Assembly: GCA_025963775.1 (NCBI GenBank)
Contig: JAOQAD010000020.1
Coordinates: 34,321-98,320, forward strand
DNA: 64,000 nucleotides
Source of the DNA: Bacteroidota bacterium
GTDB lineage: Bacteria > Bacteroidota > Bacteroidia > 2-12-FULL-35-15
Direction: 5' to 3'
Positions 36,574 to 46,079 of the stretch are shown here, in pieces. The notes below the pieces were generated by a model. That model had not been told where the DNA came from. It was given only the letters and a program-made list of their open reading frames with translations, and did no database searches. The translations under genes were made by a program, and so were the position numbers. How positions within the stretch are numbered: the first letter of the stretch is position 1; each line of letters begins with the position of its first letter.

Positions 36574-38238
36574 ATGAAAAAAACAGTACTTCTCCTCCTT
36601 TGTATTTTCGGCTTATTCAGCATGCATGCCCAAACGGTTCAGCGCATGTTGTCCGCCAACAGGTCCAATGATTCGCTCTGGGTCACCGATACCAATTCAT
36701 ACAGGATCGTGAAACGCGTGCAGTTGATGCCTTCTTCCGGCGGTGCGATCACAGGTACGCTCGGCATCGCAAGAAATCCGAACAGCGGTTCCATATTCGT
36801 GGTGTGCAAACAAACAGGCGTTCCGGGCCGCATCCTCGGGAAGCTGGATGTAAGCACTTCCACCGTAAATGTGATCGGCGACATGGGCGATAAATTTTCT
36901 TCGATCACTTTCCGCGGCGATTCACTGATCGGCGTGACCGGAAATGGCGCTGCTATTCCCGAATCATTGTTCCTCGTGGATACGCTCACAGCTTCCGCAA
37001 CGTTTATGGCTACGCTTGGCGCAGGCACCGATGGCGAGGTCATCTGCTACAATCCTGCGCATGACCTTATTTATCACTGGTCGGGAAATGTAACGGTGGA
37101 GTTTGAATCGGTGTTGCCTTATCCTCCTTACACGATCACACCCATTGTTTCTTCCACCACCATCTCCAATGAAACATTCGGGGCGGTGTACATTTCGGCA
37201 GATAAATTTTTATGCTCCAACATCAATTATGTATTTGCATACTGGAGCACGACAGGCGCCTTCAACAACATGAGCGATACCACCGCGCAGCTTGCACGCG
37301 GCATGGCTTTCATCAGCTGCAGCCGTTCGGTATCGGGTGTTTCCTCCTTTTGCCCGGGCGACTCAGCATTGCTTACCGCGAGCGCATCTCCTTCCTATCA
37401 ATGGTATAAAAACGGGGATACGATTGCAGGCGCTACTTCGCAAAGTTTTTACGCGACAGGCACAGGCGTGTACAATTGCCGCCTGAGCGATGCCTGCGGG
37501 ATCGATACCTGCCTGAGCGGGGTTCATGTTATAAATTCGGGTAATCCCGTGGTGAACCTGGGCCCTGATACAACGCATTGCGGCCCCCTTGTGCTTAATG
37601 CCGGAAACCCGGGAGCATCTTATGTATGGCAGGATGCAAGCACTGCTCAATCGTTTACCGTAACTTCCGGCAGCTCCTATTATGTAACGGTGACCGATGC
37701 AAATGGCTGTATCGGTAAAGATACCGTTAACATTACGATCCATTCGCTTCCGGCTGTTGTCCTTTCCGCTGCAGCCGATACCATGTGCGATAGCGGATCG
37801 CCGGTCGCACTTAGCGGTACACCTTCCGGCGGAACATATTCCGGTGCAGGAGTTACTGCCGCTTCATTTGATCCGCAAATAACCGGCACAGGAACATACA
37901 CTGTGCTGTATGCCTATACCGACAGCCTTGGCTGCAGCTCTGCTGATTCAATGAGCATGTTCGTAGATATCTGCACCGGCATAACTGCTGAAGAGCTCAG
38001 CAGTATCCGCATTTATCCGAACCCGGCAAATGAGGCCATTTACCTGGATCTTCCTGCTTCGCAAAAATTCCCGCTTATGTTTTCACTGTATGATCCGTCT
38101 GGAAGATTGATCTTAAGAAAAGAGCTCGGTGGAAATACCGAAGCAGTTGATGTTTCCAGTGTTGCTGCAGGATTATATTTCGCAGAAATGAAAGGAGCCG
38201 GGAACGCAGTTACAATACAGCTCAGTATCCATCATTAA
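36574..38238 (+). CDS. T9SS protein with propeller-like N-terminus and Ig-like domains
   Basis: 554 residues. Signal peptide MKKTVLLLLCIFGLFSMHAQ. Residues 20-250 are strand-rich with the pattern of a small propeller (SLWVTDTNSYRIVKRVQL, GEVICYNPAHDLIYHWSGN). Ig-like segments follow (SYQWYKNGDTIAGATSQSFY, SYVWQDASTAQSFTVTSG, GGTYSGAGVTAASFDP) and a type A sorting domain from about 475 (RIYPNPANEAIYLD). The next gene is a longer paralogue with the same order. No catalytic motif; likely surface or secreted. Confidence 0.85.
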   Translation: MKKTVLLLLCIFGLFSMHAQTVQRMLSANRSNDSLWVTDTNSYRIVKRVQLMPSSGGAITGTLGIARNPNSGSIFVVCKQTGVPGRILGKLDVSTSTVNVIGDMGDKFSSITFRGDSLIGVTGNGAAIPESLFLVDTLTASATFMATLGAGTDGEVICYNPAHDLIYHWSGNVTVEFESVLPYPPYTITPIVSSTTISNETFGAVYISADKFLCSNINYVFAYWSTTGAFNNMSDTTAQLARGMAFISCSRSVSGVSSFCPGDSALLTASASPSYQWYKNGDTIAGATSQSFYATGTGVYNCRLSDACGIDTCLSGVHVINSGNPVVNLGPDTTHCGPLVLNAGNPGASYVWQDASTAQSFTVTSGSSYYVTVTDANGCIGKDTVNITIHSLPAVVLSAAADTMCDSGSPVALSGTPSGGTYSGAGVTAASFDPQITGTGTYTVLYAYTDSLGCSSADSMSMFVDICTGITAEELSSIRIYPNPANEAIYLDLPASQKFPLMFSLYDPSGRLILRKELGGNTEAVDVSSVAAGLYFAEMKGAGNAVTIQLSIHH

Positions 38239-38291
38239 TGTCGTATGCCCTTGGAAATTATCGGCTCGGCTTGTCATAAAAAGGCAATCGG

Positions 38292-38321
38292 TTGTTTTGT
38301 GAATTTTAATGCTTATTTTCG
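38292..38321 (+). promoter_or_regulatory. Possible promoter of the 774-residue T9SS gene
   Basis: TTG (38292-38294), 19 bases, TATTTTCG (38314-38321): one mismatch from the -7 consensus. About 35 bases before the ATG at 38359. Confidence 0.35.
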
Positions 38322-38358
38322 CAGGAAAATCAGAACATTTACAAAACAAGAATCCCCC

Positions 38359-40683
38359 ATGAAAAAACTCTTACTCTTCATTTCTGCAGTATTCTATCTT
38401 ACTTCAGGATCAGCGCAGTCTGTAACAAGGCTGGTTGGCGCATCTCCTTTCCAGGATTCACTCTGGGTATTTGACACAACAAACTTCACTGTTCTCCGCC
38501 GTCTCGGGCCAACTCCATCTGCAGGTGGAGCATTCACAGGAATGAACGGGATTGCCAGACATCCTGTCACAGGTGAAATTTACACCATCAATAAGCAAAG
38601 CGCGGTTACAGGCCGTGTTTTGGGAAAGCTTAATCCGCTTACAGGCCTTGTAACCATCATTGGAAACTTAGGAGATAACTTTTCTTCCATCACCTTCAAC
38701 TCAAGCGGAACACTGTATGGTGTTACCGGTGACGGTGCTACTGTTCCGGAAACGGCATATATCATCAATACCACGGATGCTTCCAAAACATTGCTCCGTG
38801 CATTGGGCAACGGAGCTGATGGAGAGGTGATCTGCTTTAATCCAACCGATAACATGATCTATCACTGGTCCGGGAACGGAACCATCGTGTTTGAAAAATT
38901 CGATACGCTTGGAGTTGCCGTTACAAACATTCCAATTACCGGGGCTACCAGCGGTGAAACGTTCGGAATGGTGCATGTTTCAGGAAACGATTTCATTGGC
39001 TCCAACATCGGCAGCCGTTTTCAAAGATGGAATGCAAATGGAACTGTTGGTGCCCAGTATGGAAACACTGCTCCTGACGACATCAGGGGGACAGCATTCC
39101 TGACCTGCGCCCGCGTAATTTCAGGAACACCTTCTTTCTGCTTTGGCGACAGCACATTGCTGAGCATGTCGGCAGGCGGAAGCAGCTACCAGTGGTATAA
39201 GAACGGTGCACTCATCGCAGGTGCAACATCACAAACGTATTATGCAAGCGTTGCAGGATACTATAATTGTATCATCAGCGATGCCTGCGGAACAGACAGC
39301 CTTGCAGCGAACGTACACGTAGTCCGCTTTGCCCTTCCTGTTGTAAGCCTTAGCGGAAGCACCAACCTTTGCCCGGGCGGAAGCGTTAATTTAACAGGCT
39401 CTTCCGGTGGCGCAAGCCAGTGGTACCTGAACGGCTCCCCGGTCGGCGGTGCAACGTCGAACACTTATGCTGCAACAGTAGCCGGTGTTTATAACATGAC
39501 AAAAACAAACATCAACGGATGCTATGATTCAGCATCGGTAGGAATTACCGTGGTGAATGTAACAGCGCCGGTGGTAAACCTTGGAACTGATACAACACAG
39601 TGTGCAGGAATAGTGGTGCTTGATGCGCAGAATGCAGGCTTATCTTACCTGTGGACAGATGCAAGCACAGCGCAGACATTGGCCGTTTCCTCAACAGGAA
39701 CGTATGATGTTACTGTTACCAATGCAAACGGGTGTGCAACCAATGATGCGATTGTAGTAACGATCAACAGCCTCCCGGTTGTAAGCCTTGGTACAGATAT
39801 AGTTCAGTGCGGCGGAACAGTTATGCTGGATGCACAAAATGCAGGTGCAGCGTATGTGTGGACAGACATGAGCACAGCCCAGGCCCTTGCCGTTTCTTCA
39901 ACAGGAACGTATGATGTAACGGTTACTGACGGAAACGGATGTATCGGGATGGATACAATTGATGTAACTATAAATTCATTGCCGGTTGTTGATCTTGGCA
40001 ACGACAGCAGCTTCTGTGCCGGTGGCGCAGGTATTATGCTGGATGCACAGAATGCAGGCAGCACCTACTTATGGAACGATGGAACCACCACCCAGATGCT
40101 TACTGCTGCAAGCGCTGGAACATACAGTGTTACAGTAACGGATGCTAACGGTTGTGAAGGAACTGACGCTGTTGTGATCACTGTGAATGCATTGCCTGTT
40201 ATCACACTTACTTCTTCTGCAGATTCGGTTTGTGATTATGGAATGCCATTAACGCTGAATGCAACACCTGCCGGCGGAACATATTCCGGAACAGGAGTTA
40301 CAGGGGCTTCATTTGACCCCGCAGTGGCCGGAATGGGAGCGCACTCCGTTTATTATGCATATACTGATATGAACGGTTGCAGCGCAACAGATACCACACA
40401 GATCTTTGTTGACCTTTGCACAGGCATTGCAGCAGTGACTGAAGCGGAGATCCGCATTTATCCAAACCCTGCAAGCGATAACCTTGTTATTGACATGGCA
40501 GGCATTAACACATCTGCATTGATGTCCATCTGCGATGTTTCCGGTAAACTGGTGATGCAGGAGAAACTGAATGGCGGAAGCGCTGTACAGGTGAATATCT
40601 CTGCGTTTGAGAACGGGATCTATTTTGTGAACATCAGCAATGGTGTGAGCGTAAGCAAGCAACGCCTTGTAGTTGCAAAATAA
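38359..40683 (+). CDS. T9SS protein, expanded paralogue of the preceding gene
   Basis: 774 residues from ATG 38359, where the signal peptide begins (MKKLLLFISAVFYLTSGSAQ); the frame runs open 38 codons upstream without family-like sequence. The N-terminal region aligns with the preceding protein (SLWVFDTTNFTVLRRLG, GEVICFNPTDNMIYHWSGN). It has extra Ig/SprB-like repeats: three units share the pattern VxLGTDTxQCxGxVxLDAQNAG, TYDVTVTNANGC. The sorting domain starts near 695 (RIYPNPASDNLVIDM). The pair probably arose by tandem duplication followed by gain of repeats. A 40-base perfect palindrome terminates it. Confidence 0.87.
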   Translation: MKKLLLFISAVFYLTSGSAQSVTRLVGASPFQDSLWVFDTTNFTVLRRLGPTPSAGGAFTGMNGIARHPVTGEIYTINKQSAVTGRVLGKLNPLTGLVTIIGNLGDNFSSITFNSSGTLYGVTGDGATVPETAYIINTTDASKTLLRALGNGADGEVICFNPTDNMIYHWSGNGTIVFEKFDTLGVAVTNIPITGATSGETFGMVHVSGNDFIGSNIGSRFQRWNANGTVGAQYGNTAPDDIRGTAFLTCARVISGTPSFCFGDSTLLSMSAGGSSYQWYKNGALIAGATSQTYYASVAGYYNCIISDACGTDSLAANVHVVRFALPVVSLSGSTNLCPGGSVNLTGSSGGASQWYLNGSPVGGATSNTYAATVAGVYNMTKTNINGCYDSASVGITVVNVTAPVVNLGTDTTQCAGIVVLDAQNAGLSYLWTDASTAQTLAVSSTGTYDVTVTNANGCATNDAIVVTINSLPVVSLGTDIVQCGGTVMLDAQNAGAAYVWTDMSTAQALAVSSTGTYDVTVTDGNGCIGMDTIDVTINSLPVVDLGNDSSFCAGGAGIMLDAQNAGSTYLWNDGTTTQMLTAASAGTYSVTVTDANGCEGTDAVVITVNALPVITLTSSADSVCDYGMPLTLNATPAGGTYSGTGVTGASFDPAVAGMGAHSVYYAYTDMNGCSATDTTQIFVDLCTGIAAVTEAEIRIYPNPASDNLVIDMAGINTSALMSICDVSGKLVMQEKLNGGSAVQVNISAFENGIYFVNISNGVSVSKQRLVVAK

Positions 40684-40694
40684 TAAGTAGTATA

Positions 40695-40734
40695 AAAAAA
40701 GAAAGGCCCGTCGATCGACGGGCCTTTCTTTTTT
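40695..40734. terminator. Perfect 40-base palindromic bidirectional terminator
   Basis: Left arm AAAAAAGAAAGGCCCGTCGA and its exact reverse complement meet with no spacer. A and T tracts on the two sides let it stop both the rightward T9SS gene and the leftward OmpA gene. Confidence 0.9.
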
Positions 40735-40744
40735 ATTTTTAATG

Positions 40745-41611
40745 CTATTTAAAGGAAATCGCTTTCAGCAGTTCATCCAGCTTCGGTGAAAGCACGATCT
40801 CAGTCCGCCTGTTCTTCGCTTTCCCTTCAGCAGTGCTGTTATCAGCAACGGGAGAAAACTCTCCTTTTCCCGCAGCAGTTAATTTACGCGCATCCATTCC
40901 GTATTCATCTGTGAGCAATCGCACCACGTTGGTTGCCCTTGCTGCGCTCAGGTCCCAGTTGTCCTTGAACATGGCCGTGCGGATCGGCACATTGTCGGTA
41001 TGGCCTTCTATGGCAATGCTTACATCGCTGTTCTTGTTCAGCACTTCCGCTAATTTTTTCAGGGCCTCTTTTCCTTTTGCCTCCACATCGGGGCTTCCGG
41101 ATTTGAACAGGAGCTTGTCCGACATCGAAACATACACTTTTCCGTCCTTCATGTAAACGGTAAGCTCATCGGGATTAAATCCAAGAAGTGCTTTCTTTAC
41201 AGTATTGGTGAGCGCCGACATGATCGAATCCTGGCGGTTGATGATACCCTGGAGGTCTCTCAGCTTGGCTTCTTTTTCCTTCAGGTCCTTTTCTTTTTTC
41301 TCGAGCTCGTACTGCTTGTTTTTCAGGTCATCGCTCAGGCTGGCAACAGTGTTTCCCGAGGAGGCTTTTAAATTATCGTATTCTTTATGAAGCCCTTCCA
41401 GGCTTTGGTTGGCAGCAGCAAGCTCTGCTATTTTCTGTTTGCTGAGGCTGCAAAGTGAATCCCTTTCTGTCAACGCTTTCCGGTAACGCTTGGAGAGCAC
41501 TGTGGGCTTTTTTGCGCTGGTGTCGCCGCACATTGCGTGAGGCTTGCAGCTGCTAAGCCCTGCGGACAGGATCCCTGCGATCAGTAATAGATTAAAGATG
41601 CCGTTTTTCAT
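40745..41611 (-). CDS. OmpA family lipoprotein with coiled coil
   Basis: 288 residues from ATG 41611. The lipoprotein signal ends LSAGLSSC. A long heptad-rich region (about 60-150, NKQYELEKKEKDLKEKEAK) precedes the OmpA peptidoglycan-binding domain (about 175-285) with IAIEGHTDNVPI and DLSAARATNVVRLL. It probably anchors the outer membrane to the cell wall, as MotB/OmpA-type lipoproteins do. The frame reads 11 codons further upstream. Confidence 0.9.
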   Translation of the reverse strand: MKNGIFNLLLIAGILSAGLSSCKPHAMCGDTSAKKPTVLSKRYRKALTERDSLCSLSKQKIAELAAANQSLEGLHKEYDNLKASSGNTVASLSDDLKNKQYELEKKEKDLKEKEAKLRDLQGIINRQDSIMSALTNTVKKALLGFNPDELTVYMKDGKVYVSMSDKLLFKSGSPDVEAKGKEALKKLAEVLNKNSDVSIAIEGHTDNVPIRTAMFKDNWDLSAARATNVVRLLTDEYGMDARKLTAAGKGEFSPVADNSTAEGKAKNRRTEIVLSPKLDELLKAISFK

Positions 41612-41692
41612 AATTTTAGTAATGTGTTGGTTCAGCATTACCACTCAAAAAACGTGCTCGCCCGAAATTGGGGAATTTTTAACAGATCAGCC

Positions 41693-42028
41693 TTACATAA
41701 CAAAGAGCACCAGTCCCAACACTCCTGCTACGGCTACAAGAGCATGGATCACGACCAATGCCATTGGCCCCGGTTTTTTTGTCATGTCCCTTGCGAAGAG
41801 CACAAAGCCTCCCAAAGCAGCAATGATCAAAAGTACCAGGCTGGCGAGTGGATTTTTGTCGGCATGCTGCATCACGTAGATCACAACGATGGTGAGGGCG
41901 GTAGCTCCTAACAGTCCGTGCAGATACACGAGCGGCTTGGGTGTTGGCTGGTTACGGAGGATGGCTGATGCGATGATAAGGCCGAAAACAGCGGCAACTA
42001 AGAACAGGGCAATGGAAAGGTATAGCAT
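41693..42028 (-). CDS. Small integral membrane protein
   Basis: 111 residues from ATG 42028. Four hydrophobic segments (LYLSIALFLVAAVFGLIIAS; LVYLHGLLGATALTIVVIYV; ASLVLLIIAALGGFVLFA; PMALVVIHALVAVAGVLGLV) fill almost the whole chain. No family named with confidence. The longer frame to 42166 reads through the dispersed repeat and is not likely to be translated. Confidence 0.75.
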   Translation of the reverse strand: MLYLSIALFLVAAVFGLIIASAILRNQPTPKPLVYLHGLLGATALTIVVIYVMQHADKNPLASLVLLIIAALGGFVLFARDMTKKPGPMALVVIHALVAVAGVLGLVLFVM

Positions 42029-42100
42029 GGTTTTGTAGTTTGGTTTACTGTTAGATGACAATAAGCCCGAAAGGATACAAAATTTTACTTTAAATTCAGA

Positions 42101-42173
42101 ACGTCGTTGATAATGAAGCAACCTGCTAATAGAATGAGATTGCTTCTCCGCCGGGGCGGATCGCAATGACGTT
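42101..42173. repeat. Dispersed palindromic repeat (ACGTCGTTGA ... CGCAATGACGT)
   Basis: Contains GAGATTGCTTCTCCGCCGGG and GGATCGCAATGACGTT; same family as 4401-4477 and 31309-31360. Lies between the sigma factor and the membrane protein. Confidence 0.65.
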
Positions 42174-42195
42174 CACCAGGAATCCTTGTGACGGA

Positions 42196-42825
42196 TTAAA
42201 TCCTCGACAGTACACAGGCTGCGATCCTGTTGCAGCGGACCAGGTTAAACTCAAATGCTTCCTTTACCGGGTATAATTCTGCAAGCGATTCCCGGAGCAT
42301 TACTTTTGCGCGGTTGAGGCGAATCTTTACATTGGCGATGCTCAGCTCGAGCGCCAGGGATGTTTCTTCGATGCTCATCTGTTCAACTTCCCTCATCAGG
42401 AAAACAACTTTATATTTTTCAGGAAGGGATTCGATGTTCCTTTCCAATACGCGTTTCAGCTCTTTGCCGAGTATATTGGTTTCAGGGTTCTGGTTGTCTG
42501 TAACGTTCATTGTTATTGAATTTTCTTCGCCTGTTTCAATAAGTGCTTTTTTATTTATTTTTTTTAAGCGCTGCAGGCATTCATTAATAAGGATCTTTGT
42601 GATCCAGGTGCTGAATTGAGAGCGGTTCTCAAATTTTGAAAGATGTTGAAAGCCCCTGATGTATGCCTCCTGCATCACATCTTCAATTTCCGCTTCATCG
42701 CTGATGTATCCTTTACTGATGCGGTACAGCCGCTGGTTGTACCTGCGCATGAGCAGGGCATATTTTTCCTTGTTCCCCCTGAGTACCTCAGTAATTATTT
42801 CGTCATCCCTTAATTCTGTTTCCAT
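42196..42825 (-). CDS. ECF-type RNA polymerase sigma factor
   Basis: 209 residues. Region 2 at about 20-90 (DVMQEAYIRGFQHLSKFENR, SQFSTWITKILINECL) and region 4 at about 130-185 (SLPEKYKVVFLMREVEQMSI, ANVKIRLNRAK). It guides RNA polymerase to a small regulon. No anti-sigma factor gene adjoins it, so control may be transcriptional or at a distance. The last 25 residues (EFNLVRCNRIAACVLSRI) contain Cys residues and lie outside the sigma fold. Confidence 0.93.
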   Translation of the reverse strand: METELRDDEIITEVLRGNKEKYALLMRRYNQRLYRISKGYISDEAEIEDVMQEAYIRGFQHLSKFENRSQFSTWITKILINECLQRLKKINKKALIETGEENSITMNVTDNQNPETNILGKELKRVLERNIESLPEKYKVVFLMREVEQMSIEETSLALELSIANVKIRLNRAKVMLRESLAELYPVKEAFEFNLVRCNRIAACVLSRI

Positions 42826-43003
42826 CCCTGTGCTTTGTTCGTTTGCCCTTTTCCGGCTGGTTGTGATATTAATAACAAGGCCATAAGCTGCCTAATCATT
42901 AGATGCAGTTTTGCGGATTTGGTTACAAAGATCAGGAGAAATAGTGTTTATTCAGGGACAAAGGTGCGATCCGGGTGCGGGCAACCAGGAAGAAACTGAT
43001 AAT

Positions 43004-44545
43004 TTACAGGACCTTCTTAGGAAAGATCCTTTTTGAAGCGGCTTTGATGCATTTTTTTACCCCGGCCTTAGAGTCGGGGTTGCATCCGGTTGTTACCGGC
43101 CAGGCATTTTCAGGTAAAAATTCTTCCTCTATGTGTTTTGAAAGATTCCGGGCAACCTCTGCAGACCTGATAATGGAAATGCATTCCGTATTATAATTTG
43201 CACTGCGCGGATCAAAATTATAGGAGCCTATCACCGTGATGTATCCGTCTATGATAATGGTTTTCGAATGAAAGCCATACACCGGTTTATAATTCAATGG
43301 AGCCTGCACCTCGGGGGCCATCAGCTTGTAGCGTACTTTTGCGTCGGGCCTGAATTCATAGATCAGCACGCCGGCCTTTAGAATTGTTTCGCGGTCCTTT
43401 TGGTACCCGCTGTATGCCTCAATGTTATCAATGGATGCAAGGCTGTTGGTAAGCAGCCTGATCTTTACGCCCCGCTGAACTGCTTCGCGGATCAGGCGCT
43501 TGCTTGTTTCAGTGGTTATAAAATAGGGGCTTTGGATATCGATGGATGTTTTCGCCTGCTGGATCAGGCAGACCAGCGAATCAGTGCAAATGCCGCCTTC
43601 GCGGTTTTTCCGGCCCTCGTTCTTTCCGGGATCATCAGAAATGTAGCAGGCCTTATCCACCCAAACGAACTCTCCTGCTTCCTGTGCAGTTTCCAGGTTT
43701 GCGGGGAACGCTGCTATTTTTTCTCTTAATCCTGCGCTGAAATTTTTTGCGGCATCTTCATGCAGGCGATCGAAGCGTGCCGGATCCTGATACTTATTTT
43801 TACTTTTTCCTGAAAGCTCAGAATAAATAACAGTGAGTGTATCGTTCCAGAATTTTTCAAATGAATGTTTTACTTCGCTTACTGCCTTTCCCATAAGAAG
43901 CACATCGCGGTCCCTGAAATTGAACCTGTCATCGTAATCGAAATATTCATCGGCAATGTTACGCCCGCCGGTAATGCAGGCCTGTCCGTCAAATACAACA
44001 GCTTTGTTGTGCATGCGCCGGAGCAGCCGGTTAAAATTGCCCGCAAGCTTTTTGATCCTCCGGTCGAGCCTTCCCAGCATCAGCCCGGCATTGTATACCC
44101 GGATCTCTATGTTCTCATGTGAATCGAGCAGGCGGATCTCATGGCTGCGCATCCTGCTCGCAGCATCGTCAATGAGCAGGCGTACCTTCACACCGCGGTC
44201 GGCAGCGCGTACAATGTGATCCCATGCGATGGTGCCGGTAACATCTTTTGCAAAGCTGTAATACTGGATGTCGATCGTTTTTTGCGAATGGTCAATGAAC
44301 CAGAGCCTTGAAGCCAGGCTTTGTCCGCCGTTTTCAAGCGTGTAGATCCCTGTTTTTGTTTCCAGGTTTTCTTTTGAAAGTGAGAGTGATTTGGAGATGC
44401 CGCCCGGATCGTTAATTAGATATTCCGGGCTCTGCTTATACGACCTTGCACCTTGAAATGAGCAGGAGATGGATAGGAGCGTACTGAGAATAGTAAGCGG
44501 AAAGGACAGGCTGTTTATTCCTTTTTTTTGATTCGGGGGCATCAT
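43004..44545 (-). CDS. Phospholipase D family lipoprotein (cardiolipin synthase-like)
   Basis: 513 residues with a lipoprotein-type signal (LLSISC near residue 28). Two HKD motifs: HNKAVVFD (near 178, followed by GGRNIADEY) and HSKTIIID (near 440, followed by GSYNFDPRS), so both halves of the active site are present. The family transfers phosphatidyl groups or cleaves phosphodiesters; closest in layout to periplasmic PLD-like proteins such as YmdC/ClsC. It is 34 bases after the SdiA-regulated-like gene and may end the ArsR-led run. Confidence 0.9.
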   Translation of the reverse strand: MMPPNQKKGINSLSFPLTILSTLLSISCSFQGARSYKQSPEYLINDPGGISKSLSLSKENLETKTGIYTLENGGQSLASRLWFIDHSQKTIDIQYYSFAKDVTGTIAWDHIVRAADRGVKVRLLIDDAASRMRSHEIRLLDSHENIEIRVYNAGLMLGRLDRRIKKLAGNFNRLLRRMHNKAVVFDGQACITGGRNIADEYFDYDDRFNFRDRDVLLMGKAVSEVKHSFEKFWNDTLTVIYSELSGKSKNKYQDPARFDRLHEDAAKNFSAGLREKIAAFPANLETAQEAGEFVWVDKACYISDDPGKNEGRKNREGGICTDSLVCLIQQAKTSIDIQSPYFITTETSKRLIREAVQRGVKIRLLTNSLASIDNIEAYSGYQKDRETILKAGVLIYEFRPDAKVRYKLMAPEVQAPLNYKPVYGFHSKTIIIDGYITVIGSYNFDPRSANYNTECISIIRSAEVARNLSKHIEEEFLPENAWPVTTGCNPDSKAGVKKCIKAASKRIFPKKVL

Positions 44546-44579
44546 GCCCTTGTGTTTAAATAATTATGCCAGTATGGCT

Positions 44580-45461
44580 TTAAAGGCTATACCTGAAAAT
44601 TAAGGCTGTTGGCTTTTTATCCTGCCCCTCATTTGTGATCAGCATATCGCCGTTTTCATTAAACGTAATTCCTTCCGGCTTATTAAATATGTTTGGATCA
44701 AGCAATGCCATATTTAAAAGATCTCCTTTCATATCGAATATGAAAAGCAAATGGTCGGAGGCTGATAATAAATACAGCTTTTTTGTTACAGGGTGGATGC
44801 AAATTGCAGATGTGTTAAACCTGATGACAGGCTCTGCTATTGCACCGTTCTTTTTGCTTCTTGTTTCAAGAGGTAACTTCTGCTTAACCGCAAATTCCCT
44901 GATCTTTTTCAAATCGAAATCAAATGCAGGTTCTGTATCAAGCTTGTACGTATTAAGATCAAAGCTGTAAATAACTCTTTTGTCCAGGTATTCTTTTCCC
45001 TTGCCGATCTTCCCTTTCGCTGCGATAAGCAACCGGTTGTTGTCTTTGTCGTAACACAAGCCTTCATTATTGGATGCGGGAATGCCTGTTGAATAAGATT
45101 TTACCGAGGGCTTTTCTTTTAAATTCGTTATTGCAAAGAGTACACCATCGCTTCGCAAAATAAACATCTTCTCTCCGGTGTGTGTTACACCCTCATAATC
45201 GCCATCGATATGAAAATTATGCTGGCTTTCGATCTTATTTTTAACAACATTGTAAATAAATAAAATTCCATTTTCATCCTGTACACAGGCGAATGTGGAT
45301 TCATTAAGGTAGGTGCAGCCCGAAATCTCTCTCAGTGTATCCGGCAGGATCAGCACCTTATCAGGCTTAGCTAAATCGTATCCGGGCATTCTGTTAAACT
45401 GTTTAGCAGCACAGAACAAGAGCAAAACCGGAATGCAGAGGAGAAATTTTTTAAACATCAT
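44580..45461 (-). CDS. SdiA-regulated-like secreted beta-propeller protein
   Basis: 293 residues from ATG 45461 (signal MMFKKFLLCIPVLLLFCAA); a start 15 codons upstream abuts the previous stop and is possible. The body follows the SdiA-regulated (PF06977-type) pattern: EISGCTYLNESTFACVQDEN, DYEGVTHTGEKMFILRSDG, NEGLCYDKDNNRLLIAAKG, KPEGITFNENGDMLITNEGQ. Such propellers lie in the periplasm; substrate not established. Confidence 0.85.
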   Translation of the reverse strand: MMFKKFLLCIPVLLLFCAAKQFNRMPGYDLAKPDKVLILPDTLREISGCTYLNESTFACVQDENGILFIYNVVKNKIESQHNFHIDGDYEGVTHTGEKMFILRSDGVLFAITNLKEKPSVKSYSTGIPASNNEGLCYDKDNNRLLIAAKGKIGKGKEYLDKRVIYSFDLNTYKLDTEPAFDFDLKKIREFAVKQKLPLETRSKKNGAIAEPVIRFNTSAICIHPVTKKLYLLSASDHLLFIFDMKGDLLNMALLDPNIFNKPEGITFNENGDMLITNEGQDKKPTALIFRYSL

Positions 45462-45507
45462 AGCTGTCAGATTTTTCTGAGTTTGACCACTCAATATTCT
45501 TGCCATA

Positions 45508-46074
45508 TCAGGCTTTTAGCCAGCCACGAAAACCCCTGGCGGCATAGTAGGATTCTGCACCGTTGTGATAAAGGAAGACCGTGTTGTATCGTCGGTCACA
45601 AAAGAGGGCGCCACCGAGCTTTCTGATGCCAGGAGGCGTTTTCACCCAGCTCGATGTTTTCAGATCGAAATCTCCAAGCTGCTGCAGCTCCCGGTATTGC
45701 TCTTCCGTTAAAAGCTCAATGCCCATGGCAGCAGCCATATCCAAAGCGCTGTTTGCGGGTTTGTGCTCTTTCCTTGAGTCCAGCGCTTCACGGTCGTAAC
45801 AAATACTCCTGCGGCCTTTGGGGCTCTCCGCCGAGCAGTCATAAAAAATGTATTCACCCGTTTTTTTATCATGTCCAACAACATCCGGTTCACCACCGCT
45901 TATTTCCATTTCATTGAGCGGCCATAATTTATCCTGGTTCGCTTCCAGCTTTGCCTGTATCTTAGCCCATTCAATGCCTTTATGGCGCTTCATGTTTTTT
46001 TCAAAACGGGTTTTTAATGTTCCGAGCAGCTCTTCCGCTTGTTGTGCCGATAACTTTTTTTTATTGCTTGTCAT
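45508..46074 (-). CDS. DUF4256 family protein
   Basis: 188 residues, cytoplasmic, matching DUF4256: LLGTLKTRFEKNMKRHKGIE, MEISGGEPDVVGHD, FYDCSAESPKGRRSICYDRE, MGIELLTEEQYRELQ and, near the end, GGALFCDRRYNTVFLYHNGA. Biochemistry unknown. Five bases from the small upstream gene; part of the ArsR-led operon. Confidence 0.88.
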   Translation of the reverse strand: MTSNKKKLSAQQAEELLGTLKTRFEKNMKRHKGIEWAKIQAKLEANQDKLWPLNEMEISGGEPDVVGHDKKTGEYIFYDCSAESPKGRRSICYDREALDSRKEHKPANSALDMAAAMGIELLTEEQYRELQQLGDFDLKTSSWVKTPPGIRKLGGALFCDRRYNTVFLYHNGAESYYAARGFRGWLKA

Positions 46075-46079
46075 GTACT

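Noticed and set aside
40695..40734. Perfect 40-base palindrome considered as an attachment or operator site
   Set aside because: A and T flanks and its position between converging stops explain it as a two-way terminator.
42029..42166. N-terminal extension of the small membrane protein
   Set aside because: The extra 46 codons read through a dispersed repeat; the ATG at 42028 begins the first membrane helix.
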